In this document: one piece after another, positions 1 to 12,597 of the stretch
Numbering within the stretch: position 1 is the first letter of the stretch
How the letters are laid out: each line of letters opens with the position of its first letter
NCBI RefSeq assembly: GCF_963576545.1
Contig: NC_083639.1
Location: 28,897,329-28,961,328 of the forward strand
DNA length: 64,000 bases
Direction: 5' to 3'
Source: Limanda limanda
Lineage: Eukaryota; Chordata; Actinopteri; Pleuronectiformes; Pleuronectidae
The notes under the pieces: model-generated
The model's input: only the letters and a program-made list of their open reading frames with translations
Database searches by the model: none
What the model was told of the DNA's origin: nothing
Translations under genes and position numbers: made by a program

Positions 1-212
1 ACCTCCATTCTCCTTTCTCTACTCGTCCCTCACTCTCCTCATCCCCCTCTTTCCTCCCTCTTCCTCCTCCCGTCCCTCGTCTTCTCCCTCATCTCTGCTC
101 ATGCTTCCTCTCTTTTGTAATTCTAATCCATGAGGACTCTTGTAATGACACTGTGCAGATTCCAGAGGCCTCGTAGGATTCACGCTGAATTAACCGGCTA
201 ACCACACACACA

Positions 213-276
<64 letters not shown>

Positions 277-408
277 CACAAATGAACAAACACACACGCT
301 GATGTCATGCCAGCTAACGAGGGAAATGCATCAGCTGCTAACAAGGAGCAGAGGCCTGACAACACCTTGTACTTTAATGACGTCTGTTAATCAGGAGTGA
401 CGTCTGCA

Positions 409-459
<51 letters not shown>

Positions 460-1410
460 AGACACACGTTTTAAGTTTGGCTTTATAATGAATTCTTTTG
501 ATTTGTGATTGCCATTGAAAGAGTCGCAGTGGGCTTCGCTCAGGCAGATTTACAAAGACAGGAGCCGGGTGGGAAAGAGAGAGGAGATGGAAAGAGAAGA
601 TTTAAATCCACACGCACTCGTAGGGAGGTGGTTCATAAATTAAGACCAGGGCCGATGCTTTGGTTTATTCTTTCCTTCTCGATTGAGCGAGTGACTGAGG
701 TCGGCCCAGAGACTGAAAACCAAGATGGACGATGTGTCTCCACGTCCTCCACTGATTCAGAAATGCTGCCATCTTGAACATACAAGACAGAAAACCACCT
801 TCTTAGTTTTATGTGACGCCAACGTTATGTCCTTATGAAAAAAGTATAAAAATCGACAGAATCTTCAAAAGTCAAACTTTATCAAACTGTAAAATAAGGT
901 CTAGGGAACTCAAATTCTGTGTCACGTGTATCTGAGCAGCGGCGGTGATTCTATGAGAGCGAGGGAAATGAAAACCCATTAACGAGCCCAGCTAGATGCA
1001 GCTGAATGTCAGAAGTAATTCATTTTAATAATTAGCTGCTCATGACAACAAAACCAAATTAAAACTGAGTAGTAGTTTGTTTCTCTGACTCAGATCGGAT
1101 GATTCGTTGAACTGAATGTTAAATGTCACGAAAAATTCACATTTCAAACACATATTTATTCCATTTATTCAACACTTAAATTCATAATATTGGAATTCGA
1201 CAGTAATTTATAGTCATTTTAGTGAGATGCAGTCATACATGTGTGAGTCTGTTTACCTGTGTGTGTGTGTGTGTGTGTCAGTGTGTGTATATGTGTGCGG
1301 GGTTGGGAAATATATTGGTATGGGCTCTCTGTGTTGTGTTTGAAAGCCACTATCTCCTCACTGCAGCTGGATAGAACACAGATTGGACCAGAGCTATAAA
1401 TACTCTGTCT

Positions 1411-1433
1411 GACACGCACACACACACACAAAC

Positions 1434-1519
<86 letters not shown>

Positions 1520-1529
1520 TCACACACAC
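1411..1529. repeat. (AC)n microsatellite
   Basis: About 110 nt of AC with scattered CG and AA interruptions. Confidence 0.95.
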
Positions 1530-3719
1530 CATAAATACACCTTGACGCTGAGCTTGAGCTCAGTCTGCTCTGCCAAACCCGATTAAACAGGAAATAAATC
1601 ACTCTAACACACACACACACCTTTTAGCACATGCACGTATCCAGATTCACGCACGTGAACACATACACACTCACACACAGTGCGAGTGCGAGCCTTCGCT
1701 GTGACTTCTGGATTTTTATTGGTGGAAACAGTTTGAACAGCGGCACCTGAACTTGAAACTCAAAGCGATAAATCTGGTTAAAAGTTAAGTGAACGTCGGA
1801 GCTGCTTTAGAAAAGAGTCGTTCGGTGAAACCGTGCAACTCAGATTCAAACCTCCCAGTTTAAAAGCTGGTGTTTTATTTGACAGGTGAATTCCCTGAAG
1901 CCATTTGAACCGGGTGCGTCGCACTGAGCACGCTGGTAGAGTGAGTCAAAGCACAGCAGCCAATCAACTACAGGAGTCTGAGAGCAACACTTACAGTAAA
2001 CAAAAAATGGGGTGGTGGGGGGTGTAATAAAACTGAATGAGAAATCAATTTGAACCAAACATTTAGAGCTGATTTGTAAGAATAAGCTCACAAACACACT
2101 TTCCATTATTCAGTGAAAGGTAGCTCTAACAAATCTTATAATAAGTGGCTTCCCTTTCTTACATTCTTCCACTCTCTCCAGTCCCTGCCCCCTGATTGAC
2201 GGACCCCCCCCTCTCTCTCTCTTTTCTCTCTTTCTTCTTCCTTTTTATTTATTCATTTACTTATTCTTTTTTTTAATTTAATTTTATTTTTATTTATTTA
2301 TACTGTGCAGCTTTAATACTTAATTATTACTTAATAGAATTTTCAGTTATTTATTTATCATTATTATTCTTATTTTCATTGAATTGTGTAATGTATTGTT
2401 CGCAGGACCACGTTCATGTGGTCCTTTAATTAAGAAAAACATCCAAGGAGGTAGACTGTATCATTGATTCTTGTTCTACTGTGCCTTACCTCCTAATAAA
2501 AATATTTAAAAAAAAACAAAAACACACTTTCCATGACGTCTCTACAAATGAAACAGACAATCGAATCCATACGTTTTATTAACTGGGAAATTATTCCTTA
2601 TGATGTAATTAGAAGTCAAAAAACAAGTAATCAAGATGGAGTCAATATCAGTGAAAGTCAGATGTTCTGGGTCAGGACTGAATCGAGTTTACGCTGGACG
2701 TAATTTCTCTTCTACGAGTTTGCTTGTGACCTTTTGACCTTTTGAACATGTGCGCAAACAGTGGCTGTGAACTTGTGGATCTGAACTTGTGTCTCTGTCC
2801 TCGTCCATCAACACGCTGTTTACTGCTGGGAGCGTCTTAACCTCATTAGCCTGCAGCCGGGCTGATTAGCATGAGGCTCCCGGGTGCAGAGGAACAACAA
2901 TTACTGATCCCTATCAACATTTATTTAAATTATGAAGCAGCCAGGGCTTTGTATCGGCAAACAAAAGGTCAGAAAATGAGCAGGAAAAGGATCTGAGAGT
3001 GTGTGTGTGTGTGCGTGAATATGGATTGTGTTGGATTCACCATCGCTGTTCTTAGTTTATTCAGTTTATTTCCTTTAAATGGGCAGCCAACCGCAGAGTA
3101 ACTACTTCCTGTTTCCTCCCAGTCGACTTGAAAGGTCCCGGACAGAGATTAGTTCTTATGTGGAACTAAAAAGATCATCTGGACGCCGATTGTTTTAGTT
3201 TTTAAATGAAAACACGACCAAATGCAAGCGATGTGACCCGAGTATTGTCCAGATTCGATCTACAGATAATAACTGAAGGGTTTTAAAGGATCTATACACA
3301 CACAGGAGGTCTGAGATCTGACTCGAATACTGTGATACAAACCAATTAACATAAATACAAGTAAGATCCACGTTGAGTCTCCGGTGTTGTGAGGAAACAA
3401 CAGAACCTCAGATGAATGTCCTGTGGAAAATCACACACAGCTGCAAGAGAAAAAACTTGTAAAAAAAAAACAGAAAGAGAACAATATTAAGAGCAAAAAC
3501 CAAAAAGATATTAGTTCTACAAACGGACTCAATTTAATTGGAAAGCAGCAGAAGAAGAGATTCAGCAGCAGAAGAAGAAACTCTCACTGCTGCTGAATCT
3601 CAGTGTTTCTGTGCGATAAGGAAGCGGCAGCGGCTGAATGCTAACAGGCCGACTGAAGACGCCGTTAATTACTGTCTCGCCTTGGAAAGAAATCTGTTAG
3701 CATGTCACGCACAATTGTC

Positions 3720-3722
<3 letters not shown>

Positions 3723-3802
<80 letters not shown>

Positions 3803-3828
3803 TGTGTGTGTGTGTGTGTGTCTGTGTG
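3723..3828. repeat. (TG)n microsatellite
   Basis: About 105 nt of TG with GAG interruptions. The CV and HT peptide frames here are repeat translations, not genes. Confidence 0.97.
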
Positions 3829-5376
3829 AAAACACGGAGCATGATGTCGGCTTCGCAGCAAATGTGTCCTTGTCACCTCTGTGCACCGTCCGGCTGTTTG
3901 TGTCACCTGTTGGCCTCTTATATTAATCTCACACACACACACACACACAGACACACAGACACACAGACACACACTGAGATGCAGAAGAGAAAGTCATAAA
4001 AAGTCATATGATGAATAAAGCTCTTATTATTTGTGACCCGTGGTTCTGCATTAGAGGCGATATACAAATTAATTGAAATAGTGTGTGTGTCTGTGTGCGT
4101 GTGTGGGTGTGGGTGTGTGTGTAATATGTAAAGTGTCATGTTATCATATGGAAGCATTCCTCTGTTATATATTGATTTTCATGAAAACAACATTAAAATA
4201 GAATCTATTTGAAACGGGTCTGAAAGTGTTTTAAATACATTTGTGTCATAAACAAATAAATGTTGTGGTTCACATCAGAATAAACAGAGAAAATTATCTT
4301 TCACTTGAGTTTTAATGTTTTGTGATGAATTTATGTCACAAACAAATGGTTGCAACACTTTCTGTATGTCTTTTCAATTTATTATATTTATTTGAGTACA
4401 AAGGACTTCTTTCACACAAGGCAATGATCACATCTGTTCTCATATTCAAATCGAAGCCTATATGTAAAATCCTTGTGCCGCAGTAGCAGCTCCTCTGTGG
4501 AACATGATGTGGAACTGAGAAACTACATATTGTGCATTATAAATATGAAGGGATATTAATTTGAATATTGTGCATTGAATAGAAACAGTTGCACAAATGT
4601 ATTTCTTGTACATTCAGCCTTTAACACAAATTGCAAACAATAATGAAAATTCCTTCAGAATACGTAAATTTTCACCACTTTCTAACTTTCTGCAAATTTT
4701 GGTAAGAAGTTGAGCATGTTAAGCCCTCAAAAAGCCAATTCATTTTCCTGAATAATAATAATAATAATAAATACACCTGTGTATTGATTTTTGTGAAGAT
4801 CGGTCAATGGGAACCCCTTCCGGGGGTCTCGGGCTGTCTCGGGGGGCACCGTTGAGCCATTTTGCGACGCCCATTGAAAATTCCTTCAGAATACGTAAAT
4901 TTTCACCACTTTCTAACTTTCTGCAAAAATGTTAAAGCCCTCAAAAAGCCAATTAATTTGCCTGAATAATAATAATAATACAGTTTCTCAGTTGTTAACA
5001 CACAAAAAGCAAAAATTCGGCACAATTTGCACAACATTCACTTCATGTACCAATAGCTTGACCCAATTTGGCACTACTTCACACTCCCTTATCTCATTAG
5101 ACTCTGACTTTCCTTCTCTTGCACTCTGATGCAAATTACACATCACCTTGTTGTCAAAACACTACACACAATTATCAGTTGTTGCAAACACTTCTCAAGT
5201 AAAATCTCAAAGCATCAACCTACAACACACAAATACTCAAATCTCTAAACATTCAGGTCTGTTCAGCAATTTGCAATCAGGACTGCAGCATAAAAGTGCC
5301 TTGGGCCTCTGTTTTGTTTGATGAACAATGGAATAGAATAGAATACAGTGTGCTCTTAGTATTTATATTTTGCAGG

Positions 5377-5887
5377 TGTCACGGTTTGGATGGAGAGATG
5401 GACCCAAATGCAGAAATTATAAAGTAAAAGGTAATTTAATTAAATAAGTATTTAACAAAACAAACAAAACATTAACACTAAACAGTTAACAAACAAAACA
5501 CGAGGCTTACGCGGGGATACAGGAGATCAGGAGATCATGAAAGCACCATGGAAGGCAGGAGGGAAGACGATCAAACACCGCAGGAACACAGGACAGACAA
5601 CACCGCAGGAAAAACAGACAATCCGACCCAGGACAAAGGGAAGACAGAGGTTTAAATACACAGGGGAGGCAGGGGCAATTGAACACAGGTGTAACAAATG
5701 AGGGCAGAGGAAGACAATCACCGACAGGAAGTGAAGACAGAAACAACACACCAGGAACAGACTACAAAATAAAACAGGAAACAGAAACAGAGTGCAAACA
5801 TGAAAACTCAAAACAACAGAGAACTCCCAAACAGAAAATACTTTTACAATTAAACTCAAACATGCACTAAAGTGCCAGATCCTGATA
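5377..5887 (+). mobile_element. Nested non-autonomous DNA element inside the IS630-like copy
   Basis: 511 bp starting TGTCACGGTTTGG and ending CCAGATCCTGATA, an imperfect inverted pair. It is flanked by the direct repeat GCAGG (5372-5376 and 5888-5892). The interior is A-rich with no transposase. The superfamily is not determined; a 5-bp duplication does not fit hAT. The TGTCACGG-type end is, from memory, frequent in fish. Confidence 0.65.
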
Positions 5888-5892
5888 GCAGG

Positions 5893-6156
5893 ACTGAAAG
5901 AGAACCACACCGTGGAGGAAGAACACGCATGTTCACAGCCGAACAGGAAACTGAAATTGTAGATATGGTTCATGAGAACAACGCTATCACACTCAGACAA
6001 ATAAAAACTAGGATCCTGGCTGACCATGCTACATTTAGAAACGTCCAGACCGTCAGCCTCTCTACATTGGACCGTATTCTTCACAGGAATGCCATGCGGA
6101 TGAAACAAGTGAACAGGGTCCCATTCGAACGGAACACAGACGCATCAAGGAGTTAG
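5893..6156 (+). pseudogene. Transposase N-terminal fragment (IS630/Tc1-like helix-turn-helix)
   Basis: The open frame includes MFTAEQETEIVDMVHENNAI, TLRQIKTRILADHATFRNVQ and SLSTLDRILHRNAMRMKQVN. This is the helix-turn-helix DNA-binding part of IS630-like transposases common in fish. The frame stops at 6156 and no DDE catalytic motif follows. A neighbouring frame continues briefly (IKELVREFV), suggesting a frameshift. The start is blurred by the nested insertion, which supplies the first codons. Confidence 0.75.
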
Positions 6157-7702
6157 TGCGAGAGTTTGTGCTTGCTAGTACCAAACATTCAGTACTGACA
6201 CATGCATGTATTGTACCTGTAATTCAATATTGTTCCTTTTCTACAGTGTCTCACTGTAGCCCACTGGGTTGAACTTGCATTCTCATGCTGTCTGTGTCAG
6301 TACTGTACTGTTCTCTGTGTGTACCGAAATAAACCTTTTTTTGCTGCATATTTGTGTGCTGTTTTATGTTTGACTATGAAAAAAGTAGGCCTACACTGAG
6401 ACAGTTTACAAAAGAAGAAATGGCTAATTCTCCAGAGTCAGTCATTCATATGGTGTGTTCCATTTTGATGATTGTGTTTTCAATTTTGCACTTCAGTGTG
6501 CTGTAAATGCTTGGAAGTGTGCAAGCAAATGCTTAGTTGTGTGTACTCAATAAATGGTACGTGTGTGTCATTTGAAAATATGGCTGTGTGTACCAAATGA
6601 AAACACGAGTTCCATTTTGTGAACAGTGAAGAGATTTGATGGCAAAGAGTCATCTTGCAAAGGGAGTGTCAGGTTTAACATTTTGTGTGTGAGGTTTTGA
6701 GTTTTCTGTGTGCATTTTTGAGAAAGCCGTTATTGTTTTGAAAAACGTGTGTTAACAATTGTGAAAAACTGTAATAACCAGAACATCCTGTTTTCATGGC
6801 GTGTAATCAAACTTTGACGCCACGCCACGGTCACACCGTGTGACTAAAAAAAAATGCGTCAGTCAGTTTTTATCTCCATCTTGTTGTGATGACACTCATC
6901 TCAATTTGACGTTGATCCGATGAAAACCCTGGTACAAGTACATCACAGTAAAAATGTGGAATATGGCCAAAATGGCCACTAAATGCAAAATAGCAGGCTT
7001 CCTGTTGTGTTTTTCCAATTGCAACTGAAGACTTTTTTGTTTGTCTGGTCATGATACACCTGTATATCGACTTTTGTGAAGACCGGTCAATGTGAACACC
7101 TTTCGGGGGTCTCGGGGGCACTGTTGAGCCATTTTGCGACGCCCATTGAAAATTCCTTCAGAATACGTAAATTTTCACCACTTACTAACTTTCTGCAAAT
7201 TTTGGTAAGAAGTTGAGCATGTTAAAGCCCTCAAAAAGCCAATTCATTTGCCTGAATAATAATAATAATAAGTACAAGTGTATCAAAGAAAAAATGTGGA
7301 ATATGGCCAAAATAGCTACTAAATACAAAATAGCAGGCTTCCTGTTTTGTTTTTACAATTGCATCTAAAGACTTTTTTGTTTGTCTGGTCATGATACACC
7401 TGTGTATTGATTTTTGTGAAGATTGGTCAATGGGAACACCTTCCGGGGGTCTCGGGCTGTCTCGGGGGGCACTGTTGAGCCATTTTGCGACGCCCATTGA
7501 AAATTCCTTCAGAATACGTAAATTTTCACCACTTACTAACTTTCTGCAAATTTTGGTAAGAAGTTGAGCATGTTAAAGCCCTCAAAAAGCCAATTCATTT
7601 TCCTGAATAATAATAATAATAAATAAGAAGAAAGAAATAATAATCCTTACAATTTCAATAGGGTCTCACCTGACACCTTTGATGTCTGTGCTCGGGCCCT
7701 AA

Positions 7703-8160
7703 TTAAACCGACAGCCCGAGGTGTGATCTGTGTAATTAAGCAGAATTCAGCATCTGGATGGAAAGTTTATAATATTCATATCTCAAGAAATCTCCATGCA
7801 GTCTACATGTTGGGAAACAAAACTCAACACAATGGAAATAACTATGAGGAGAGGACTTCGCTAGAAAACAGATGTTTGCTAATTGGTAAAAATGGGAAAG
7901 TGATGAAAACAGAATGATTGTTGGCTCAGTGAGAATTTGTTTTTTTTCCTGAAAACAGAATAATTTTCAAAGATAATCATAAAAAAGAATATCACTGTGA
8001 TGAAGTGTAGGTTTTATTTTGTATCCACTCTCTGCCCGTAGCTTCCTGTCACCTGACACACTGAACCTGGAGTGCACGAGAATCTGTTTCCTGTTTGACA
8101 CATGACCAAGTCTCCTCGTCCTTTTCAAAGTAAAGGTGTGGTTTTATTTGTGAGTTGAGT
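7703..8160. other. Short unique stretch, nothing recognised
   Basis: No gene, repeat or transposon recognised between the dispersed repeat array and the pyrimidine block. Confidence 0.6.
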
Positions 8161-9902
8161 TAGTTGAGTTAAGTTGTTTCCTCTTCTTCCTCATTTACAA
8201 CTCTTTCTCTCTTTCTCTCCTTCTCTACCTCCTCATCCTCTCACATGACAATCTCATCTTCATCCCCCTTTTCCCTTCCTTTACTTTAATTCACATTGAT
8301 TCTTCCTCTTTCCCCCCATTTTATTTCCTCGTCTTCATCGTTTTCTACTCTTTCTCTCCTTCTTTCCTTCCCTACATCATCTCTTTCTCCTCCTTTCACC
8401 CTCTCACATGATAATATCATCTTCACCCCCCCTTTCCCTTCCTTTACTTTAATTCACATTGATTCTTCCTCTTTCCCCCCATTTTATTTCCTCGTCTTCA
8501 TCGTTTTCTACTCTTTCTCTCCTTCTTTCCTTCCCTCCATCATCACTTTCTCCTCCTTTCACCCTCTCACATGATAATATCATCTTCATCCCCCCTTTCC
8601 CTTCCTTTACTTTAATTCGCATTGATTCTTCCTCTTTCCCCCATTTCATTTCCTCGTCTTCATCGTTTTCTACTCTTTCTCTCCTTCTTTTCTTCCCTCC
8701 ATCCTAACTTTCTCTTCCTATCATCCTCTCAAACATTAGTCTCATTTCCATCCTTTTATCTCTCTTCCTTGTTGTTTCTTCCCCTTTCCCCCCTTCTTTA
8801 CATCTTTGCATTTCCTCTTCTTCCTCATTTCTCCTCGTTCCCTCCATCCTCCCTTCCTCCTGTCACCCTCTCACAGCCTAATCTCATCTCCATCCTTCTT
8901 TTCTCTTTCTTTAATTCCATTCACGCCTATTCTTCCTCTTTTAACCCCATTTTGTTTCCTTTTCTTCCTTATTTGCTACTCTTTCTCTCCTTTTCTCCCT
9001 CCTCACCTTCTCCTCCTGTCATCCTCTCACATGATAATCTCATCTTCATCCCCTTTTGCCTTCCTTTACTTTAATTCACATTGATTCTTCCTCCTTCCCA
9101 ATCGTTTTTTACTCTTTCTCTCCTTCGTTCCCTCCATCCTCACTTCGTCCTGTCACCCTCTCACAGCCTGATCTCATCTCCTTCTTTTCTCTTCATTTAA
9201 TTCCATTCACACTGATTCTTCCTCAGTTCTCCTCCTTCTCTCCGTCCTTTTTGTGTCCCTCCATATCTTCTTCACTTCCCTCCAGCCTCCCTTTCTCATC
9301 CTCTTAAAACCTAATCTCATCTTCATCCATCTCTTCCTCTCAGATTGAACTCGCTCCACTTCTTTAAATCCAACCTTCTTCCTACTTGTTCCCTGTGTCA
9401 TCTCCTTTTAGCTCCTTCTCTACCTCCCCTCAAGTATCTGTCTCTTCTTGGTTCCTTTCATCACTTCTTCCTCCTTTCTTTTTCTACTATTTTTCTTTTC
9501 CGTCTCTTATCCTTCCTTAAGTTTTACCCGTTCTTTCCGTTCATGCTCCTCTGTTGTTTCTATAATCTTTGACTCCTCCTCTTTGGAGTTTCGATTTCCT
9601 TTTTTTCTCACCGGTTTCCATCTTCCCTCTTTCTTTCCACAGATCTCGTTCTACCCTTTCTTCACTCAGTCTTGATTATTATTTCTCCTTTCCTCTTCCT
9701 CTCCTCTCCTGTAACAACTCTCCCTCTCCTCTCTCTCTCTCTCCCTCTCCATCTATCTCTCCCTCTATCTCTTCCTCTCCATCTCCCTCTCCCTCTCTCC
9801 CTATCTCTCTCTCTCCCTCTCTCTCTTCTCTCCCTCTTCTCTCTCTCTCCCTCCCTCCCTCTCCATCTATCTCTCTATCTCTCCCCCTCTCCCTCTCCCT
9901 CT

Positions 9903-9938
<36 letters not shown>

Positions 9939-10490
9939 ACCTCTCTCTCTCCCTCTCTCTCTCTCTCCCTCTTCCTCTTCCTCTCCCTCTCCCTCTCCCT
10001 CTCCCTCTCCCTCTCCCTCTCCCTCTACCTCTCCCTCTCCATCCCTCTCCTCTCTCCTCTCTCTCTCCTCTCTCCCACTCCCTCTCTCTCTCCCTCTCTT
10101 CTCTCTCTCTCCATCCCTCTCTCCTCTCTCCTCTCCCTCTCTCCTCTCCCTCTCTTCTCTCTCTCTCTATTCCTCTCTCCTCTCTCCTCTCTCCTCTCTC
10201 CTCTCTCCTCTCTCCTCTCTCCTCTCTCCTCTCTCCTCTCTCCTCTCTCCTCTCTCTGCTCTCCTCTCTCCTCTCTCCTCTCTCCTCTCTCCTCTCTCCT
10301 CTCTCCTCTCTCCTCTCTCCTCTCTCCTCTCTCCTCTCTCCTCTCTCCTCTCTCCTCTCTCATCTCTCCTCTCTCTCTCTCTCTATCTCCTCTCTCCCCC
10401 TTCTCCTCTCTCCTCTCTCCTCTCTCCTCTCTCCTCTCTCTCCCTCTCTTTCTCTCCCTCTCCCTCTCCTCTCTTCAAACCCATTTCCCC
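8160..10490. repeat. 2.3 kb polypyrimidine block
   Basis: The plus strand is overwhelmingly C and T. 8273-8760 contains three tandem units of about 163 bp (each with TTTACTTTAATTC, CATTGATTCTTCCTC), with degenerate further copies to about 9340. 9700-10480 is nearly pure CT, including (CTCCCT)n and an 11- or 10-nt CTCTCTCCTCT pattern from 10140 to 10440. The long serine/leucine/proline frames here are low-complexity translations, not genes. Confidence 0.95.
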
Positions 10491-11251
10491 ACAGGTCATG
10501 CCGGGTCTCTTTCTGTGTGTGCACATGTTTATGCAAGTCAAGCGGCAGCTGTATTAAACACTTAGCCTTTTTTCCTCTCCTGAGCCGAGACAATTTATCC
10601 ATCGCTCAGGGCGAGAGGAGTGAAATGGCTAAATCACATTGTGCCATTAATTTAATTAGCTTGTAATTGACATTTTAAATGCTTCACATTTAAATTAGCT
10701 GGCCTGTCGCCGCAATGGAAGTCCCAGGAACCGGGGAACCGATTAAATCTCAGCAAAGCAGCGGATTAAAAAAAATAAGTAAATCTCTGATGGGAAAAGA
10801 GACGGAGGAGCGAGAGGAAGAAAGAGACGGAGAAAGACGGTAAAGAAAAACAAGCCCAGCTGTCGATGGAGCGTGAGGACGCAGAGAGAGGAGGGAGCGC
10901 CGGGTAAAGGAAGGAAGAGCGAGAGGTCAGAAGTGTCAGATGGAGAGAAGCTGTTATCTGCTCCTCACCAGATGCCTCTGAGGTCAAAGGTCGTCAAAGC
11001 ACCAGCTCATTCAGCCCAATCAAACCCGGACGCTGGTTCTGTCCGAAGACGAAGTGAGAGCTCACACTAAACTCACAATCATCAACATGACATCATGTTT
11101 TTGTTTCAAACTTAATCTGTAAAGGGCACAGAGAAAATGTTTGCTGAACAAATATAATTTAAACAAACTGAGTTAAATTGAATTTTGCATCTGGTTGTAT
11201 ATAAAGTGAGTAAATAAGAAGTAAATAGTGACTAAATATATATAGTTTTTT
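10490..11251. other. Unique stretch including a possible conserved noncoding element
   Basis: 10560-10740 is rich in homeodomain-like TAATTA/TTAATT motifs (TTAATTTAATTAGCTTGTAA) and resembles a conserved noncoding element. The rest shows nothing recognisable. Confidence 0.5.
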
Positions 11252-11441
11252 AGGGCCCGAGCACAGACATCAAAGGTGTCTGGTGAGACCCTATTGAAAT
11301 TGTAAGGATTATTATTTCTTTCTTCTTCTTCTTCTTCTTCTTCTTCTTCTTCTTCTTCTTCTTCTTCTTCTTCTTCTTCTTCTTCTTCTTCTTCTTCTTC
11401 TTCTTCTTCTTCTTCTTCTTCTTCTTCTTCTTCTTCTTCTT

Positions 11442-11538
<97 letters not shown>

Positions 11539-11810
11539 CAAATTAATTGGCGTATTCTGAAGGAATTTTCAATGGGCGTCACAAAATGGCTCAACGGTGC
11601 CCCCCGAGACAGCCCGAGACCCCTGGAAGGTGTTCCCATTGACCTATCTTCACAAAAGTCGATATACAGGTGTATCATGACCAGACAAACAAAAAAGTCT
11701 CTTGGTGCAATTGGAAAAACACAACAGGAAGCCTGCTATTTTGCATTTAGTGGCCATTTTGGCCATATTCCACATTTTTTCTTTGATACACTTGTACTTA
11801 TTATTGTTTT
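11252..11810 (+). repeat. Dispersed repeat, forward copy with TTC/TTA expansion
   Basis: Starts TTAGGGCCCGAGCACAGACA and runs through the expanded trinucleotide tract to a core matching 7000-7500 in inverse orientation (ACAAAATGGCTCAACGGTGC, CACAACAGGAAGCCTGCTAT). The same family as 4620-7702, but opposite strand. Confidence 0.8.
11321..11534. repeat. (TTC)50 followed by (TTA)21
   Basis: About 150 nt of perfect TTC (GAA on the minus strand) directly followed by about 64 nt of TTA. It has replaced or expanded the short TAA tract found in the other copies of this repeat. Confidence 0.98.
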
Positions 11811-11839
11811 TCTTATGTGTGGTGTATTTATTGTGTTTT

Positions 11840-11960
11840 TATGTTTCTATGTTCATTGTATGCACCAATAACCAGAACAAATTCCAAATAGGTGTAAACC
11901 TACTTTGCAATAAATACCTTCTGATTCTGATTCTGATTCTGAATCTGAATCTGATTCTAA
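11840..11960 (+). mobile_element. Retroposon 3' tail with GATTCT repeat
   Basis: GTGTAAACCTACTTTGCAAT then AAATACCTTCTGATTCTGAT and repeats. This is a tail type common at the 3' end of truncated fish retroposons. Family not assigned. Confidence 0.55.
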
Positions 11961-12565
11961 TAGCAAGAAGAAAACGAGAAATCATCTTCTCTGTTAAAAA
12001 CATGACCATATATTTCCTTGTGTGATTTTGTTTGGTTTTAATTCCAAGGAAGAGCTAAAATACTTTGTGACTAAAGTTTCATATTTTTATAATAACGATA
12101 GCCAGTGGTCAAAATCATTGTTTTTGTCCCTCCGTCCCAAATCTGGGCCAAAACGATTGTCCCCTGAGGAATATGACATAATTCGTAAGAAACCACAACG
12201 CTGTGGTATTGTTGCTATGGTTACACAGTTTTTCATCTGACGGGCAGATTGCTTTAAAACAATAGTTAAACTGCCAACTTCAACTTTGTCTGAGGTTCAT
12301 GTGACCAGCGTTTCAGAAACAGACACCTTCTGAGGTATTACAATATAATAATCCATAGACTTTGAACCGAGCCTGATGAATGAAACAAAAGCCTTGAGCC
12401 GAAGTTTCTCTGGAAGCTGCTGAGACGTGAACCATGAAATGCTTTTGGAAGACAGGAGCAACTTTTGAAAGAGGCAGAAAACATAAACCTTTATCGGGGG
12501 AAGGTCAAAAGGTTTTTATCCATATTGAAGGAGAAGTCATTCTGCAGAAAACAAGCTGCCAGTGT

Positions 12566-12597
<32 letters not shown>

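Larger units (their letters stand above)
1..4620. other. Gene-free flank with CA/TG microsatellites
   Basis: No credible coding exon. Microsatellites at 203-280, 410-467, 1411-1529, 3723-3828 and 3931-3974. 2820-2960 resembles a conserved noncoding element. A possible retroposon tail lies at 2380-2515 (AATAAAAATATTT plus A-run). Confidence 0.75.
4981..6771 (+). mobile_element. Tc1/IS630-like DNA transposon, internally deleted
   Basis: Terminal inverted repeats CAGTTTCTCAGTTGTTAACA and, at the right end, the inverse of CAGTTTTTCACAATTGTTAA, both followed inward by CACAC. TA dinucleotides flank both ends (4979-4980, 6772-6773), the Tc1/mariner/IS630 target. Removing the nested insertion gives about 1.28 kb, close to full length for this superfamily, but only an N-terminal transposase fragment and an AATAAA signal (6327) are seen. 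The element landed in the TAA tract of the surrounding repeat. Confidence 0.85.
4620..7702 (-). repeat. Dispersed repeat array with GGGCCCGAGCAC end, reverse orientation
   Basis: A core of about 190 nt (from ACACCTGTGTATTGATTTTT through CCATTGAAAATTCC to CCTGAATAATAATAA) occurs at about 4645-4770 (partial), 4770-4980, 7050-7262 and 7395-7625. The array ends at 7702 with GTGCTCGGGCCCTAA. The GGGCCCGAGCAC terminus is known to me from many fish genomes, but I cannot name the family. It is interrupted by the element at 4981-6771. An inverted single copy lies at 11252-11810. Confidence 0.8.

Noticed and set aside
5527..6108. 193-codon minus-strand frame
   Set aside because: Spans the junction of two nested transposons on the strand opposite the transposase; no recognisable domain.
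4620..7702. Autonomous mobile element with coding capacity in the dispersed repeat array
   Set aside because: Only short non-homologous frames; the single protein-like segment belongs to the inserted IS630-like copy.
9569..10666. Plus-strand frames of 365 and 297 codons rich in Ser, Leu and Pro
   Set aside because: Low-complexity CT repeat translated in two overlapping frames; no domain and no constraint.
11250..11678. 142-codon minus frame with poly-Asn and poly-Lys
   Set aside because: Translation of the TTA and TTC trinucleotide tracts within a dispersed repeat.
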